A DNA stretch of 64,000 nucleotides from Lacimicrobium sp. SS2-24 (GTDB lineage: Bacteria > Pseudomonadota > Gammaproteobacteria > Enterobacterales > Alteromonadaceae). The position numbers and the translations under genes are program-made. This document shows, piece after piece, positions 56,426-64,000 of this stretch. Location: contig NZ_NIWW01000007.1 in assembly GCF_002201535.1 (NCBI RefSeq), positions 168,139-232,138 of the forward strand. The letters run 5' to 3'. Each line of letters opens with the position of its first letter. Position 1 is the stretch's first letter. The notes beneath the pieces were generated by a model. That model was not told the origin of the DNA. It made no database searches and saw only the letters and a program-made list of their open reading frames with translations.

Positions 56426-58361
56426 ATTTTTACTCCTGCGCCCCGAGGGTAAGTGTCAGCAAAGTTGTATTCGCTTTGAGGCCGAGGGCATTGACGTCGT
56501 TGGTATCCCGCTGATCGACATTGTTGCGCAGCCTGACGCGCTGACTCAGTGGGTGGAAAAACTGCACTCATTGCCTGCGCAGAGCAAAGTGATCTTTATC
56601 AGTACCTCGGCCGCGAGGTTGGCGGTCGACGCGATGACTGACAAAGAATGGCCGTCCCAACTCAGTTATTTTGCGGTGGGTAACAGTACTGCAGCGCTGC
56701 TTCGCCAGGCGGGTGTCAGTGTACAAGTGCCGCAACAGCAAGATTCTGAAGGGCTACTGACACTGGCGGAGTTGAATGCCATCAATGGCCAGTCGGTGTT
56801 GCTGCTCAAAGGCGAAGGCGGCCGTCCGTTGCTTGCACAGACACTCACTGAGCGGGGCGCACACCTGATTGCACTGAATCTGTACCGGCGTCAGCGGGTC
56901 CGTCAGCCAAAGCCGACAGGGCCATGGAAACCAGAGCAGATTCAATGCATTATAAGTACCAGCGGTGAACTGATGGCGGCGGCCTTTGATCAGTTTGACC
57001 CGAGTTGGTTGTGCTCCCGGCCCTGGATCCTGGTCAGTGACAGGCTGATGCAGGAGGCTAGGGAGCGAGGGATTACACACGTTTTGCGCAGTGACGATGC
57101 CAGCGATGAAGCATTGATCAAGACTGCCCGGCACTTTTTGGAGCAACAATCTATGTCTGAATCAGACCAGCAACCCCGTAAAAATACGCCACAAAAAAGT
57201 ACCGACAAGGCATCACCCAAGGCCGCGGGGGAAAAAGCGTCTGGGGCTATTCCGGCATCGACCACCAACACTTCCAATCCATCTGACAAAGCGGGTAAAA
57301 ACACGGCTACGCGAGCGGGGCGAAGCGGTTTCCTGTGGTTACTGATGGTACTTAATCTGTTAATGGTTGTGGCGCTGGCCGCGGCGGGTTACTGGGCGTG
57401 GCAACAGTTTCAGCTGGCTCAGCAGGCAGAAGACACCGAAGTTCAGGATTTGATTGAACAAGCACAACAGCAACGTCAGGTGCTGGCGCAACAACTCAAT
57501 CAGCGTGTAACCGATACCACACAAGCACAACAGGCAACACAGCAGCAACAACAACAGTTGCAGCAGCAGCTGGCCAGTTTTGAGCAGGCACTCAGTGCAA
57601 ACCAACAGCAATTACAGAAAATGCAGGGGCGCCGACCCAATGACTGGCTGCTGGCGGAAGCGGCATATCTGGTGCGTATGGCAGGACGCAAAGTGTGGCT
57701 GGAAAAAGATCTGACGACCGCGGTGTTATTACTGGAATCCGCTGACAGTCGCCTTGAGGATCTTAATGACCCGAGTCTGATTCCGGTGCGCCAGGTGATC
57801 GCCGATGATGTTCAGGCATTGCGACAGATTAATCCACAGCCACTGACAAAGCTGGCATTGCAGTTAGGGGCGCTGGCTAATCAGGTAGATACGTTGCCGC
57901 TGGACATGGTGGTATTGCCGGAGGCCGAACAGGATGGTTCCGATCAGACACTGACCGATTCGGTGTCGGACTGGCGCACTAACCTCAAGCGCAGCTGGCG
58001 CGCTATTGTGGATGACTTTGTCACGGTGCGCAGACGTACGGAGCAGACTAAACCTTTACTCGATGACAGTCAGCAGTGGCTGGTGCGAGAGCAGTTGCGA
58101 TTGTACTTGTTGCAGGCTCAGCATGGGCTTGTAAAAGAAGAGGTGGAGCTGTACCCCGTCTTTTTGCGCGAAGCACTGAGCATACTCCAGAAATACTTTG
58201 CCCCCCAGGCACCGGCGGTGGCGGGTTTCAGAGCCCGCCTGCAGGAATTGCTGGAGACTAACATTCGTCGCGACTACCCTCGGCAGTTGCAATCGTCATT
58301 GGCTCTGGAGGATGTGTTGCAGCAGCGCCTGTCTTCACAGTATCAGGGTGAGCAACCATGA
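56418..58361 (+). CDS. hemD: Uroporphyrinogen-III synthase fused to HemX
   Basis: This 647-residue protein is one open frame joining HemD (about 1-245) and HemX (about 246-647). HemD closes hydroxymethylbilane to uroporphyrinogen III. The HemX part has a Ser/Lys-rich tail, one membrane helix (about 296-318), a Gln-rich coiled coil (about 330-400) and a helical periplasmic domain with [23 protein letters not shown]. An ATG at 57153 (residue 246) with GGAG ten bases upstream is where a separate HemX would begin, so the fusion seems to come from loss of the HemD stop. HemY follows with a 4-base overlap. Confidence 0.92.
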   Translation: MAKFLLLRPEGKCQQSCIRFEAEGIDVVGIPLIDIVAQPDALTQWVEKLHSLPAQSKVIFISTSAARLAVDAMTDKEWPSQLSYFAVGNSTAALLRQAGVSVQVPQQQDSEGLLTLAELNAINGQSVLLLKGEGGRPLLAQTLTERGAHLIALNLYRRQRVRQPKPTGPWKPEQIQCIISTSGELMAAAFDQFDPSWLCSRPWILVSDRLMQEARERGITHVLRSDDASDEALIKTARHFLEQQSMSESDQQPRKNTPQKSTDKASPKAAGEKASGAIPASTTNTSNPSDKAGKNTATRAGRSGFLWLLMVLNLLMVVALAAAGYWAWQQFQLAQQAEDTEVQDLIEQAQQQRQVLAQQLNQRVTDTTQAQQATQQQQQQLQQQLASFEQALSANQQQLQKMQGRRPNDWLLAEAAYLVRMAGRKVWLEKDLTTAVLLLESADSRLEDLNDPSLIPVRQVIADDVQALRQINPQPLTKLALQLGALANQVDTLPLDMVVLPEAEQDGSDQTLTDSVSDWRTNLKRSWRAIVDDFVTVRRRTEQTKPLLDDSQQWLVREQLRLYLLQAQHGLVKEEVELYPVFLREALSILQKYFAPQAPAVAGFRARLQELLETNIRRDYPRQLQSSLALEDVLQQRLSSQYQGEQP

Positions 58362-59527
58362 TACGTTTGTTGGTGTTACTGGCATTGCTGACCGCCGGTC
58401 TGGTGGTGGGGCCTTTTCTGATTGGTCATAAGGGTTACGTGCTGATTGCCCTGGGACACTGGACCATCGAGATGAGTGTGATTTCCCTGGGCCTGATGGT
58501 CTTTGCGGCGATTATTGGTTTTTTACTACTGGAATGGCTCGTCAAGCGCCTGCTGACCCTGGCAACTGGCTCTCGGCAATGGTTGGGAAGCTGGGGTGAG
58601 CGACGTCGTCGTAAGGCCTTCAGTCAGGGGCTCATTGCCCTGGAAGAGAATGATCTTGGCGAAGCACAGCGGCAGCTTGCCAAGGTCGACAGCGATCATT
58701 TTTCCGGTCTCGATTTGTTGCTGGCAGCGCAGGCGGCTATGCGTGCGGGGCAGCTTGAAACAGCCAAACAAAAATGGACGCAAGCGCTGACGTACTCTTC
58801 CTGCGCGCTTGCAGCACGATTGCATCTGACGGAATTGGCATTGGGGCAGAACAATCCCAAACAGGCATTATCGCTGCTTAACGAACTGGATGATAAGCAC
58901 CAGAATCATCCGCAGGTTGCGGCGTTGTGGTCACGGGCCCTTGCCGATGCGGGGAAATGGCAGGTGTTGCGTGAAAAGTTACGCACATGGAAAAAGTTGT
59001 TAGGTAGAGAAGCCACAGAGAAATGGATGTTGCGTGCAGCACGAGGCATTCTCGCCGAAGTGGCAAGTAAAGAAGGCGCGAACCAACTCAAAGCCTACTG
59101 GCAGAAGTTACCTCGCAGTGTGCGTCAGGATCCGGCCTATCAGGCAGCTTATATTGAGCAGTTACTGGCCCAGAGAATGGACAGTGATGCAGAGGGGTTG
59201 CTGGTGGATTGGCAGAAAAAAGGTCCTCATCCGGTTCTGTTACCGTTATTGCGGGAGCTGAAGATGCCGAATCCGGTCAGGGCTATCAGGGCACTGGAAA
59301 GCTGGTTAAAAACAGATGAGAAAAATGCTGAGCTATTATCCGTGTTAGGTCAGCTGGCAATGCATTCGGGCGACCTCAGGCTGGCTGAAAAAGCGCTGTC
59401 TAAAGCCCTGCATTTGCGTCCTGATGGGGCTCAGAGCCAGTATGATCGCCTGCGTCTGGCGCATGTGAAAGAGTTGCAGCAGGATGACAAGGCTGCACTG
59501 ACACTCTACAAACAAAACCTCTCCTGA
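58358..59527 (+). CDS. hemY: HemY (TPR protein of the heme operon)
   Basis: A 389-residue inner-membrane protein with two N-terminal membrane helices (about 2-25 and 39-62) and a series of TPR-like helical repeats. It belongs to the hemCDXY group of Gammaproteobacteria and is thought to organise late heme precursors; it is not the protoporphyrinogen oxidase of the same name. It starts within the HemX stop (ATGA). Confidence 0.93.
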   Translation: MIRLLVLLALLTAGLVVGPFLIGHKGYVLIALGHWTIEMSVISLGLMVFAAIIGFLLLEWLVKRLLTLATGSRQWLGSWGERRRRKAFSQGLIALEENDLGEAQRQLAKVDSDHFSGLDLLLAAQAAMRAGQLETAKQKWTQALTYSSCALAARLHLTELALGQNNPKQALSLLNELDDKHQNHPQVAALWSRALADAGKWQVLREKLRTWKKLLGREATEKWMLRAARGILAEVASKEGANQLKAYWQKLPRSVRQDPAYQAAYIEQLLAQRMDSDAEGLLVDWQKKGPHPVLLPLLRELKMPNPVRAIRALESWLKTDEKNAELLSVLGQLAMHSGDLRLAEKALSKALHLRPDGAQSQYDRLRLAHVKELQQDDKAALTLYKQNLS

Positions 59528-59777
59528 TCCGTAGGTTTGTGCTGACCTCTCGTGCCAGCTGAGAAAACCGCGCGCCTCATGCTGCCCGTATTGTGGTTAT
59601 GCTCTGCTTTGTGTGGTTGAGAACTCGTTCGCAGCTTGTTAGTGTCTGCCTGTTTCTCGGTATTTCCGCGGTTAACAGCCCAGCGGTTTGCTGACGCTTC
59701 TGGCAGTTGTCCTGAAGGGGACTGCCGGAAATCATTTATCTGGCTGGCATCAACGCAGCCAAAACAGGAGACCAATT

Positions 59778-60146
59778 ATGCGTAAGCTAATTCTTGCCAT
59801 TTCAACGAGTATGGCGTTGTTGGGGTTGAGTATATCCGCCATTGCCCAGGATGCGGCGCCGGTTCAGCAATCAGTTCAGACACAGCAAGCGGTCAGCGAT
59901 GCAAAGTTGCAGCAGGTTGTTGGTGCAATGAATGAGGTTCGCGCCATCAGCAATAAATATGCTGAAGCGTTTCAAAATGCACAGGACAAAACGCAGGCTC
60001 AGCAAATTCAGCAAAAGGCCCAGCAGGAAATGATTGAGGCCGTGTCACAATCAGGCTTGTCTGCACAGGAATACAACACCATTGTTAAACGTCTGCAAAC
60101 CGACGAGCAACTGCGTGAGCGACTGAATACGATGGCCGCTGAGTAA
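59778..60146 (+). CDS. DUF4168 family exported protein
   Basis: A 122-residue periplasmic protein with a signal peptide (about 1-23, SAIA/QD) and a helical DUF4168 domain (KLQQVVGAMNEVRAISNKYAE; QEMIEAVSQSGLSAQEYNTI). The function is unknown. CAGGAG stands nine bases before ATG 59778. The 250-base gap upstream shows no gene. Confidence 0.8.
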   Translation: MRKLILAISTSMALLGLSISAIAQDAAPVQQSVQTQQAVSDAKLQQVVGAMNEVRAISNKYAEAFQNAQDKTQAQQIQQKAQQEMIEAVSQSGLSAQEYNTIVKRLQTDEQLRERLNTMAAE

Positions 60147-60175
60147 TATCCTTGTCTTTACTCTGTTAGCGTAGG

Positions 60176-60200
60176 CTCGCTGGTCAGTAAGACCGGCGAG
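60176..60200 (+). terminator. Likely terminator after the DUF4168 gene
   Basis: CTCGCTGGTC and GACCGGCGAG form a 10-base stem with one T-G pair and a 5-base loop, followed by a T-rich stretch. The rest of the gap to 60441 shows nothing else clear. Confidence 0.6.
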
Positions 60201-60441
60201 TGCTGTTCTTTCAGGCCCGCGTTGCGACCCATGCCAGATCACCCAGAACACTGACGGCTCGGTTTGAAGCGCTGCTAGTTGTTCGTCCCCTTTGCTTACC
60301 CTCAGATGCTTTTAATGTAAGGCATACTAGTCATCTCAATTCATGCGCATGACCGGTTGTCGCAGCTATTACGGATTGTAACGCTTGGACGCTTACTCTG
60401 TATTGCTGTCTGGCGTATGATGGCCTGCTCACGGAGGATTT

Positions 60442-61659
60442 ATGCAGGCACCCCAGCCAAAAACCATTAATTGGGTCATCTTATTACTGGCCTCCATCAC
60501 GGCGGTTACGCCGCTGGCTATCGATATGTATCTGCCAGCTTTTGTGACGATAGCCGAGAGTCTGGATAGCGAAATTTCCCTGGTCCAGGTCTCCCTTAGC
60601 TGTTACCTGGCAGGCTTCGCCCTGTCTATGCTGGTGTTTGGTCCCATTGCCGATATCGTCGGCCGGCGTCCATTGGCGTTGTGGGGACTGTGCCTGTTTA
60701 TACTATTCAGTGTTGCCATTGCTTTTGTGCAACGCATAGAGTGGTTTCTGCTATTGCGTACCCTGCAGGCCATGTCAGGTGGGGCCGCTGCCGTGGTGGT
60801 CCCCGGGATTGTGCGGCACCTGTATGGGCAGAATACCGCCAAAGGCATGTCTTATGTGTCGATGATTATGATGATCGCGCCATTGATCGCACCAAGTGTG
60901 GGCAGCCTGATTCTGCAGTGGTTTGATTGGCGAGCCATCTTCGTCGTACTGGCCTGCTACGCTATGTTGCTATGGCTGCCGGCATTTCGGTGGCTGCCGG
61001 AAGTGGCGACCCGTACCCAACATGGTCCCTGGTTAAGGCTGTTTTTCTCGGGCTATGTCACAGTGCTGGGTAACCGCAGGGCACAACCTCATATTGCCAT
61101 TTCTATGCTGGTATCCTTCGCGTTTTTTGGCTACCTGACCGCCGTACCCGTAGTGTATATGGAGGCTTTTGGGGTGTCGGAGCAGTTATTCGGTATTCTC
61201 TTTGCCTCGAATGTGGCCGCGCTGATGCTGGTGAATTTTATCAACACACGGCTGGTCGTGCGTCTCGGCTCAGAAAGAATGTTGAGCATTGGCCTGGTAT
61301 TAGGGTTACTGGCCTCAGTCAGTCTGCTCAGCGTTAACATGCTGGAGATGGGGCTGGCGTGGACGGTAATCAGTATCATCCCTTTAATCGCTTCTCTGGG
61401 ACTGATGGCGGTAAATGCCGATGCCTTGATTCTGATCCGCTTCCCTCATCACTCAGGCACGGCAACAGCGGTCATCGGCAGTCTGCGTTTTGGCAGTGGT
61501 GCACTGGTGGGACCGGTATTGGCGGTGACCTATACCGGCACGGCCGTACCTTTTGCTGCTCTGATGTTTTGTGCTGTGGTTGCCGTTCTGCTGACCCGTT
61601 TACTGACCCATGGCAGAACCACGGTAGAAGATGAGGAGGCGGAGGGCGAGGCCCAGTAG
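60442..61659 (+). CDS. Bcr/CflA-type MFS drug exporter
   Basis: A 405-residue inner-membrane transporter with 12 predicted helices. The N-terminal helix LAIDMYLPAFVTIAESL and the motif A-like loop GPIADIVGRRPLALWG are characteristic of the Bcr/CflA drug-proton antiporters. A GGAGG site precedes the ATG. The exported compound cannot be told from sequence. Confidence 0.9.
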   Translation: MQAPQPKTINWVILLLASITAVTPLAIDMYLPAFVTIAESLDSEISLVQVSLSCYLAGFALSMLVFGPIADIVGRRPLALWGLCLFILFSVAIAFVQRIEWFLLLRTLQAMSGGAAAVVVPGIVRHLYGQNTAKGMSYVSMIMMIAPLIAPSVGSLILQWFDWRAIFVVLACYAMLLWLPAFRWLPEVATRTQHGPWLRLFFSGYVTVLGNRRAQPHIAISMLVSFAFFGYLTAVPVVYMEAFGVSEQLFGILFASNVAALMLVNFINTRLVVRLGSERMLSIGLVLGLLASVSLLSVNMLEMGLAWTVISIIPLIASLGLMAVNADALILIRFPHHSGTATAVIGSLRFGSGALVGPVLAVTYTGTAVPFAALMFCAVVAVLLTRLLTHGRTTVEDEEAEGEAQ

Positions 61660-61680
61660 CGATGCGCAGTCGCATATTTA

Positions 61681-61707
61681 TTGTTCAATATACTGTTCAA
61701 TCGAACA
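61681..61707 (+). promoter_or_regulatory. Repeat/dyad upstream of the sugar porter gene
   Basis: TTGTTCAAT is followed by CTGTTCAAT, and TGTTC-N4-GAACA forms a dyad (61694-61707). It may be an operator for the downstream transporter; the regulator is not identifiable. Confidence 0.3.
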
Positions 61708-61733
61708 AATAGATTTTATGCTGACTTTCATCC

Positions 61734-63176
61734 ATGAGCACAGGAGACGCGACGTTGCACAACAAAATGGAAGCACCAGCACAGCCATCAGAGGACAATC
61801 GGGCCTTTATTCTTTTTATCAGCATTGTTGCCACTATAGGCGGCTTTCTGTTCGGCTTTGACAGTGGCGTGATCAACGGCACCGTAGACGGTCTGCAACA
61901 GGCCTTCAACTCACAAAGTGTGGGAACGGGTTTTAATGTATCAAGCATGTTACTTGGTTGTGCAGTAGGGGCATTTTTTGCCGGGCGTCTTGCCGACATT
62001 TATGGGCGTCGTGCGCTGTTGCGTGTAGCGGCAGTATTTTTTCTCATCAGCGCCTGGGGTTCCGGGGTGGCCGATAGTTCGCTGGAGTTTGTGCTTTATC
62101 GCATTATTGGCGGGCTGGCAGTAGGCGGCGCTTCGGTGATGGCTCCAGCTTACATCGCCGAGGTGGCTCCTGCGCGGTATCGGGGAATGCTAACCACCAT
62201 TCAGCAGATTGCTATTATCAGCGGATTGTTTTTGTCGTTTGTCAGTAATTATACCCTGGCAGAGTTTGCCGGTGCCTCAACTGCCGTGTTGTGGCTCGAT
62301 TTTCAGGCCTGGCGATGGATGTTCTGGATGGAGTTACTGCCCGCGTTGGTGTTTCTGCTGATGTTGCTGTTTATTCCGGAAAGTCCACGTTTTCTGGTCC
62401 TTAAAGGGCAGGCAAATATCGCCGAAGCGGTTCTTACCCGTTTATACGGCAGCGCCACCGCAACACGGAAAATGGAAGAAATAAAGGGCTCCCTGGCTGA
62501 AGACCACCGGCCCCGTTTTGCCGATTTGATCAGTCGGCAAAGTGGCAAAGTCCGGCGGATCGTGTGGGTTGGTATCGGGCTGGCAACATTTCAGCAGCTG
62601 GTGGGCATCAATGTGGTTTTTTATTACGGCGCCGTGTTGTGGCAGGCGGTGGGATTCTCAGAATCGGATGCTCTGCTGATCAATGTGATCAGCGGTGCTC
62701 TCAGTATTGCTGCGTGTGTTATCACCGTGATGGTGATTGATAAAATCGGTCGCAAACCTTTGCTGAAATGGGGATCAGTGGGGATGACGCTGACCCTGGG
62801 CTTAATGGTTCTGGCGTTTGCCAATGCTGGTGTGGGCGACTCGGGCCGATTGGTCATGGGAGATTGGGGCCCCCTGGCGCTGATCAGTGCGAATGCTTAC
62901 GTATTCTTTTTTAATATGTCCTGGGGGCCGGTAATGTGGGTCATGCTGGGCGAAATGTTTCCTAATCAGATTCGGGGTTCTGGACTTGCTGTGAGTGGTC
63001 TGGCGCAGTGGGGCAGTAACTTCCTTATCACCATGACATTCCCACTGTTACTCGCGGGCATCGGACTGGCAGGGGCTTATGGCCTGTATACCCTCGGTGC
63101 ACTCTTATCCGTCTGGTTTGTAGTAAAAATGGTACATGAAACCAAGGGCACCGAACTGGAGGATATGCAGGGCTAA
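61734..63176 (+). CDS. Sugar porter family MFS transporter
   Basis: A 480-residue transporter of the sugar porter group with 12 helices. Signatures are GGFLFGFDSGVING, GRLADIYGRRALL, the PESPRFL motif after helix 6 (FIPESPRFLVLKG), QQLVGINVVFYYG and MVHETKGTELEDM at the end. It probably moves a hexose or pentose with protons. ATG 61734 is used here; a TTG at 61755 with AGGAG and an ATG at 61767 are possible starts. Confidence 0.93.
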   Translation: MSTGDATLHNKMEAPAQPSEDNRAFILFISIVATIGGFLFGFDSGVINGTVDGLQQAFNSQSVGTGFNVSSMLLGCAVGAFFAGRLADIYGRRALLRVAAVFFLISAWGSGVADSSLEFVLYRIIGGLAVGGASVMAPAYIAEVAPARYRGMLTTIQQIAIISGLFLSFVSNYTLAEFAGASTAVLWLDFQAWRWMFWMELLPALVFLLMLLFIPESPRFLVLKGQANIAEAVLTRLYGSATATRKMEEIKGSLAEDHRPRFADLISRQSGKVRRIVWVGIGLATFQQLVGINVVFYYGAVLWQAVGFSESDALLINVISGALSIAACVITVMVIDKIGRKPLLKWGSVGMTLTLGLMVLAFANAGVGDSGRLVMGDWGPLALISANAYVFFFNMSWGPVMWVMLGEMFPNQIRGSGLAVSGLAQWGSNFLITMTFPLLLAGIGLAGAYGLYTLGALLSVWFVVKMVHETKGTELEDMQG

Positions 63177-63317
63177 GGGAATCAGGTCAGATTATTTGGA
63201 TTCGGTCTGACTCCATGTGACACATCCTATGCGCATTGCCCGGCATAATCTGACAGTCAGCTTTAAACCTTGAGTTCACATATGGGAACTCAAGGCAGCT
63301 GTGTGCCAGAAGCGGAC

Positions 63318-63389
63318 CTTTAACGCCCGCATTTGCGGCTGGTTTGGAGCGCAGCGTAAAACCAGTCCGACAAGATGCGCTTGTTAGCT
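63318..63389 (-). other. attC site (59-base element) of an integron cassette
   Basis: On the minus strand this 72-bp element begins with AGCTAAC (R'', 6 of 7 to RYYYAAC) and ends with GTTAAAG (R', 6 of 7 to GTTRRRY). Between them the two halves pair: TAAC with GTTA, GCGCAT/ATGCGGGC, CGG/CCG and ACTGGTTT/AAACCAG, with unpaired extra bases on one side, as attC sites have. Typical attC words such as TAACAAGCGCAT and GTCGGAC are present. The stop codon of the adjacent gene (TAA, 63386-63384) lies inside the R'' box. Confidence 0.8.
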
Positions 63390-63773
63390 TTGGACTTTCC
63401 CATTGGTCAGCACTCTTAATGGTGGAAGCTCTTCAAGACCGAACTCTCGCAGATCTTTTTGTACCAGATTGTATGTTTTAACTAGGTCAGATTTCTTCGT
63501 AAAGTTTAGTGGGAATGTTTCATCTTTGGATTTTTCAAAAACAGCTGGAACATAGTTATTGAAGAAATCTAAGCATTGATCGTGAGGCATATTTGCTGTG
63601 GAATAATTATGAATCTGACAGAGTGCAAACCCTTCAATAGCCGACTTATAATCCATCTGTTTTAAAACGGCTTTGGTTCCTTCGGATAAGTAAACCCTAT
63701 ATAAGTATGGGTAGCCAGCAGCAAGTCCCAGCAGTGAGACAAACCCACCGATCGCCAATAATTTTATGTTCAA
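63384..63773 (-). CDS. Integron cassette gene, hypothetical membrane-anchored protein
   Basis: A 129-residue protein with an N-terminal membrane or signal segment (about 5-22), then a polar helical domain with two Cys (ALCQIHN, HDQCLDFF). I do not recognise a family. The start is TTG with GGAGAAG upstream, 15 bases inside the cassette border; the stop is in the attC. The gene is AT-richer than its neighbours, as cassette genes often are. Confidence 0.75.
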   Translation of the reverse strand: MNIKLLAIGGFVSLLGLAAGYPYLYRVYLSEGTKAVLKQMDYKSAIEGFALCQIHNYSTANMPHDQCLDFFNNYVPAVFEKSKDETFPLNFTKKSDLVKTYNLVQKDLREFGLEELPPLRVLTNGKVQS

Positions 63774-63787
63774 TTTCTTCTCCGAAA

Positions 63788-63880
63788 AGCTAACAATGTT
63801 ATTACCATGAATTCACGGTATGCCGCAGAGGACGCAGTGCGGTTTATTCACAGCTTCTATTCATTTTCCCCATGTTAACA
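63788..63880 (-). other. Weaker attC- or attI-like site at the other cassette end
   Basis: GTTAGCT (minus strand, 63794-63788) is 6 of 7 to GTTRRRY and stands just upstream of the cassette gene, where the preceding recombination site should end. Beyond it CCGCA/TGCGG (63823-63827, 63838-63842) and ATGAAT/ATTCAT words pair, and GTTAAC occurs near 63874-63879. Pairing is much poorer than in the site at 63318. The last 120 bases of the window show no supported gene. Confidence 0.4.
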
Positions 63881-64000
63881 ATAGCTTGCAGCCAGCTACC
63901 AGCGCTGTGTGCATAACCTGTTGCGGGGAAAGCGAGAAGTGGGATTTATAGTGGTCCCGGTATGCTCATACAACAGCAGCCAATGTCCATTGTTCGCTCA

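Overview
The window looks like chromosomal DNA of a marine gammaproteobacterium of the order Alteromonadales (Alteromonadaceae-like). The inference rests on gene order and gene type: an ArgH fused to an acetyltransferase, a mrcA/pilMNOPQ/aroK-aroB-damX-dam block, a TorF-type porin, an arginine succinyltransferase (ast) block next to a glutamine amidotransferase and an HDOD gene, a PEP-CTERM protein and an FxsA/CutA/DsbD block. No tRNA, rRNA or CRISPR array was seen.

Layout. 1-2544: end of arginine biosynthesis (argG 3' end, argH-GNAT fusion). 2617-13973: PBP1a (minus) divergent from pilMNOPQ, then aroK, aroB, damX, dam. 13974-24334: about 10 kb of mostly small accessory genes between dam and rpe, which are neighbours in many relatives. 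It holds a PAQR protein, an orphan pilin, YwbE, small membrane proteins, a GDCCVxC protein, a GNAT enzyme, a P-loop kinase, a DUF5694 gene between two 103-bp direct repeats, a Tat-exported agmatine-deiminase-like protein and a TorF porin. 24335-26716: rpe, trpS and trpG/pabA, without the gph usually found between rpe and trpS. 26834-32816: LRAT-like protein, HDOD protein, astC-astA-astD. 33050-40980: DUF1338 enzyme, large zinc protease, PEP-CTERM protein, M42-type peptidase, lipoprotein amidase and a solute-binding-like protein. 41145-46774: an operon of glutaryl-CoA dehydrogenase, a fused two-part E1 dehydrogenase and a FabD-like acyltransferase, divergent from a LysR regulator with a perfect 10-bp-arm palindrome between them. 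46786-51764: a decayed and a tandem solute-binding-like gene, a diguanylate cyclase and gamma-glutamyltransferase. 51904-59527: fxsA, cutA-dsbD, DUF2914, hemC-hemD::hemX-hemY. 59778-63176: DUF4168 protein and two MFS transporters. 63318-64000: what appears to be an integron gene cassette with a well-formed attC site.

Main points of interest. The right edge carries a 72-bp attC-like site whose R'' box contains the stop codon of a small minus-strand gene, the normal layout of an integron cassette. The 18047-19670 segment is a compact insertion that duplicated the 3' end of a kinase gene. The gcdH / fused-E1 / FabD-like operon is an unusual combination that may make or use a dicarboxylic or branched acyl-CoA. 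HemD and HemX are one continuous reading frame with the former HemX start still visible. All functions are assigned by reading motifs; no database search was run.
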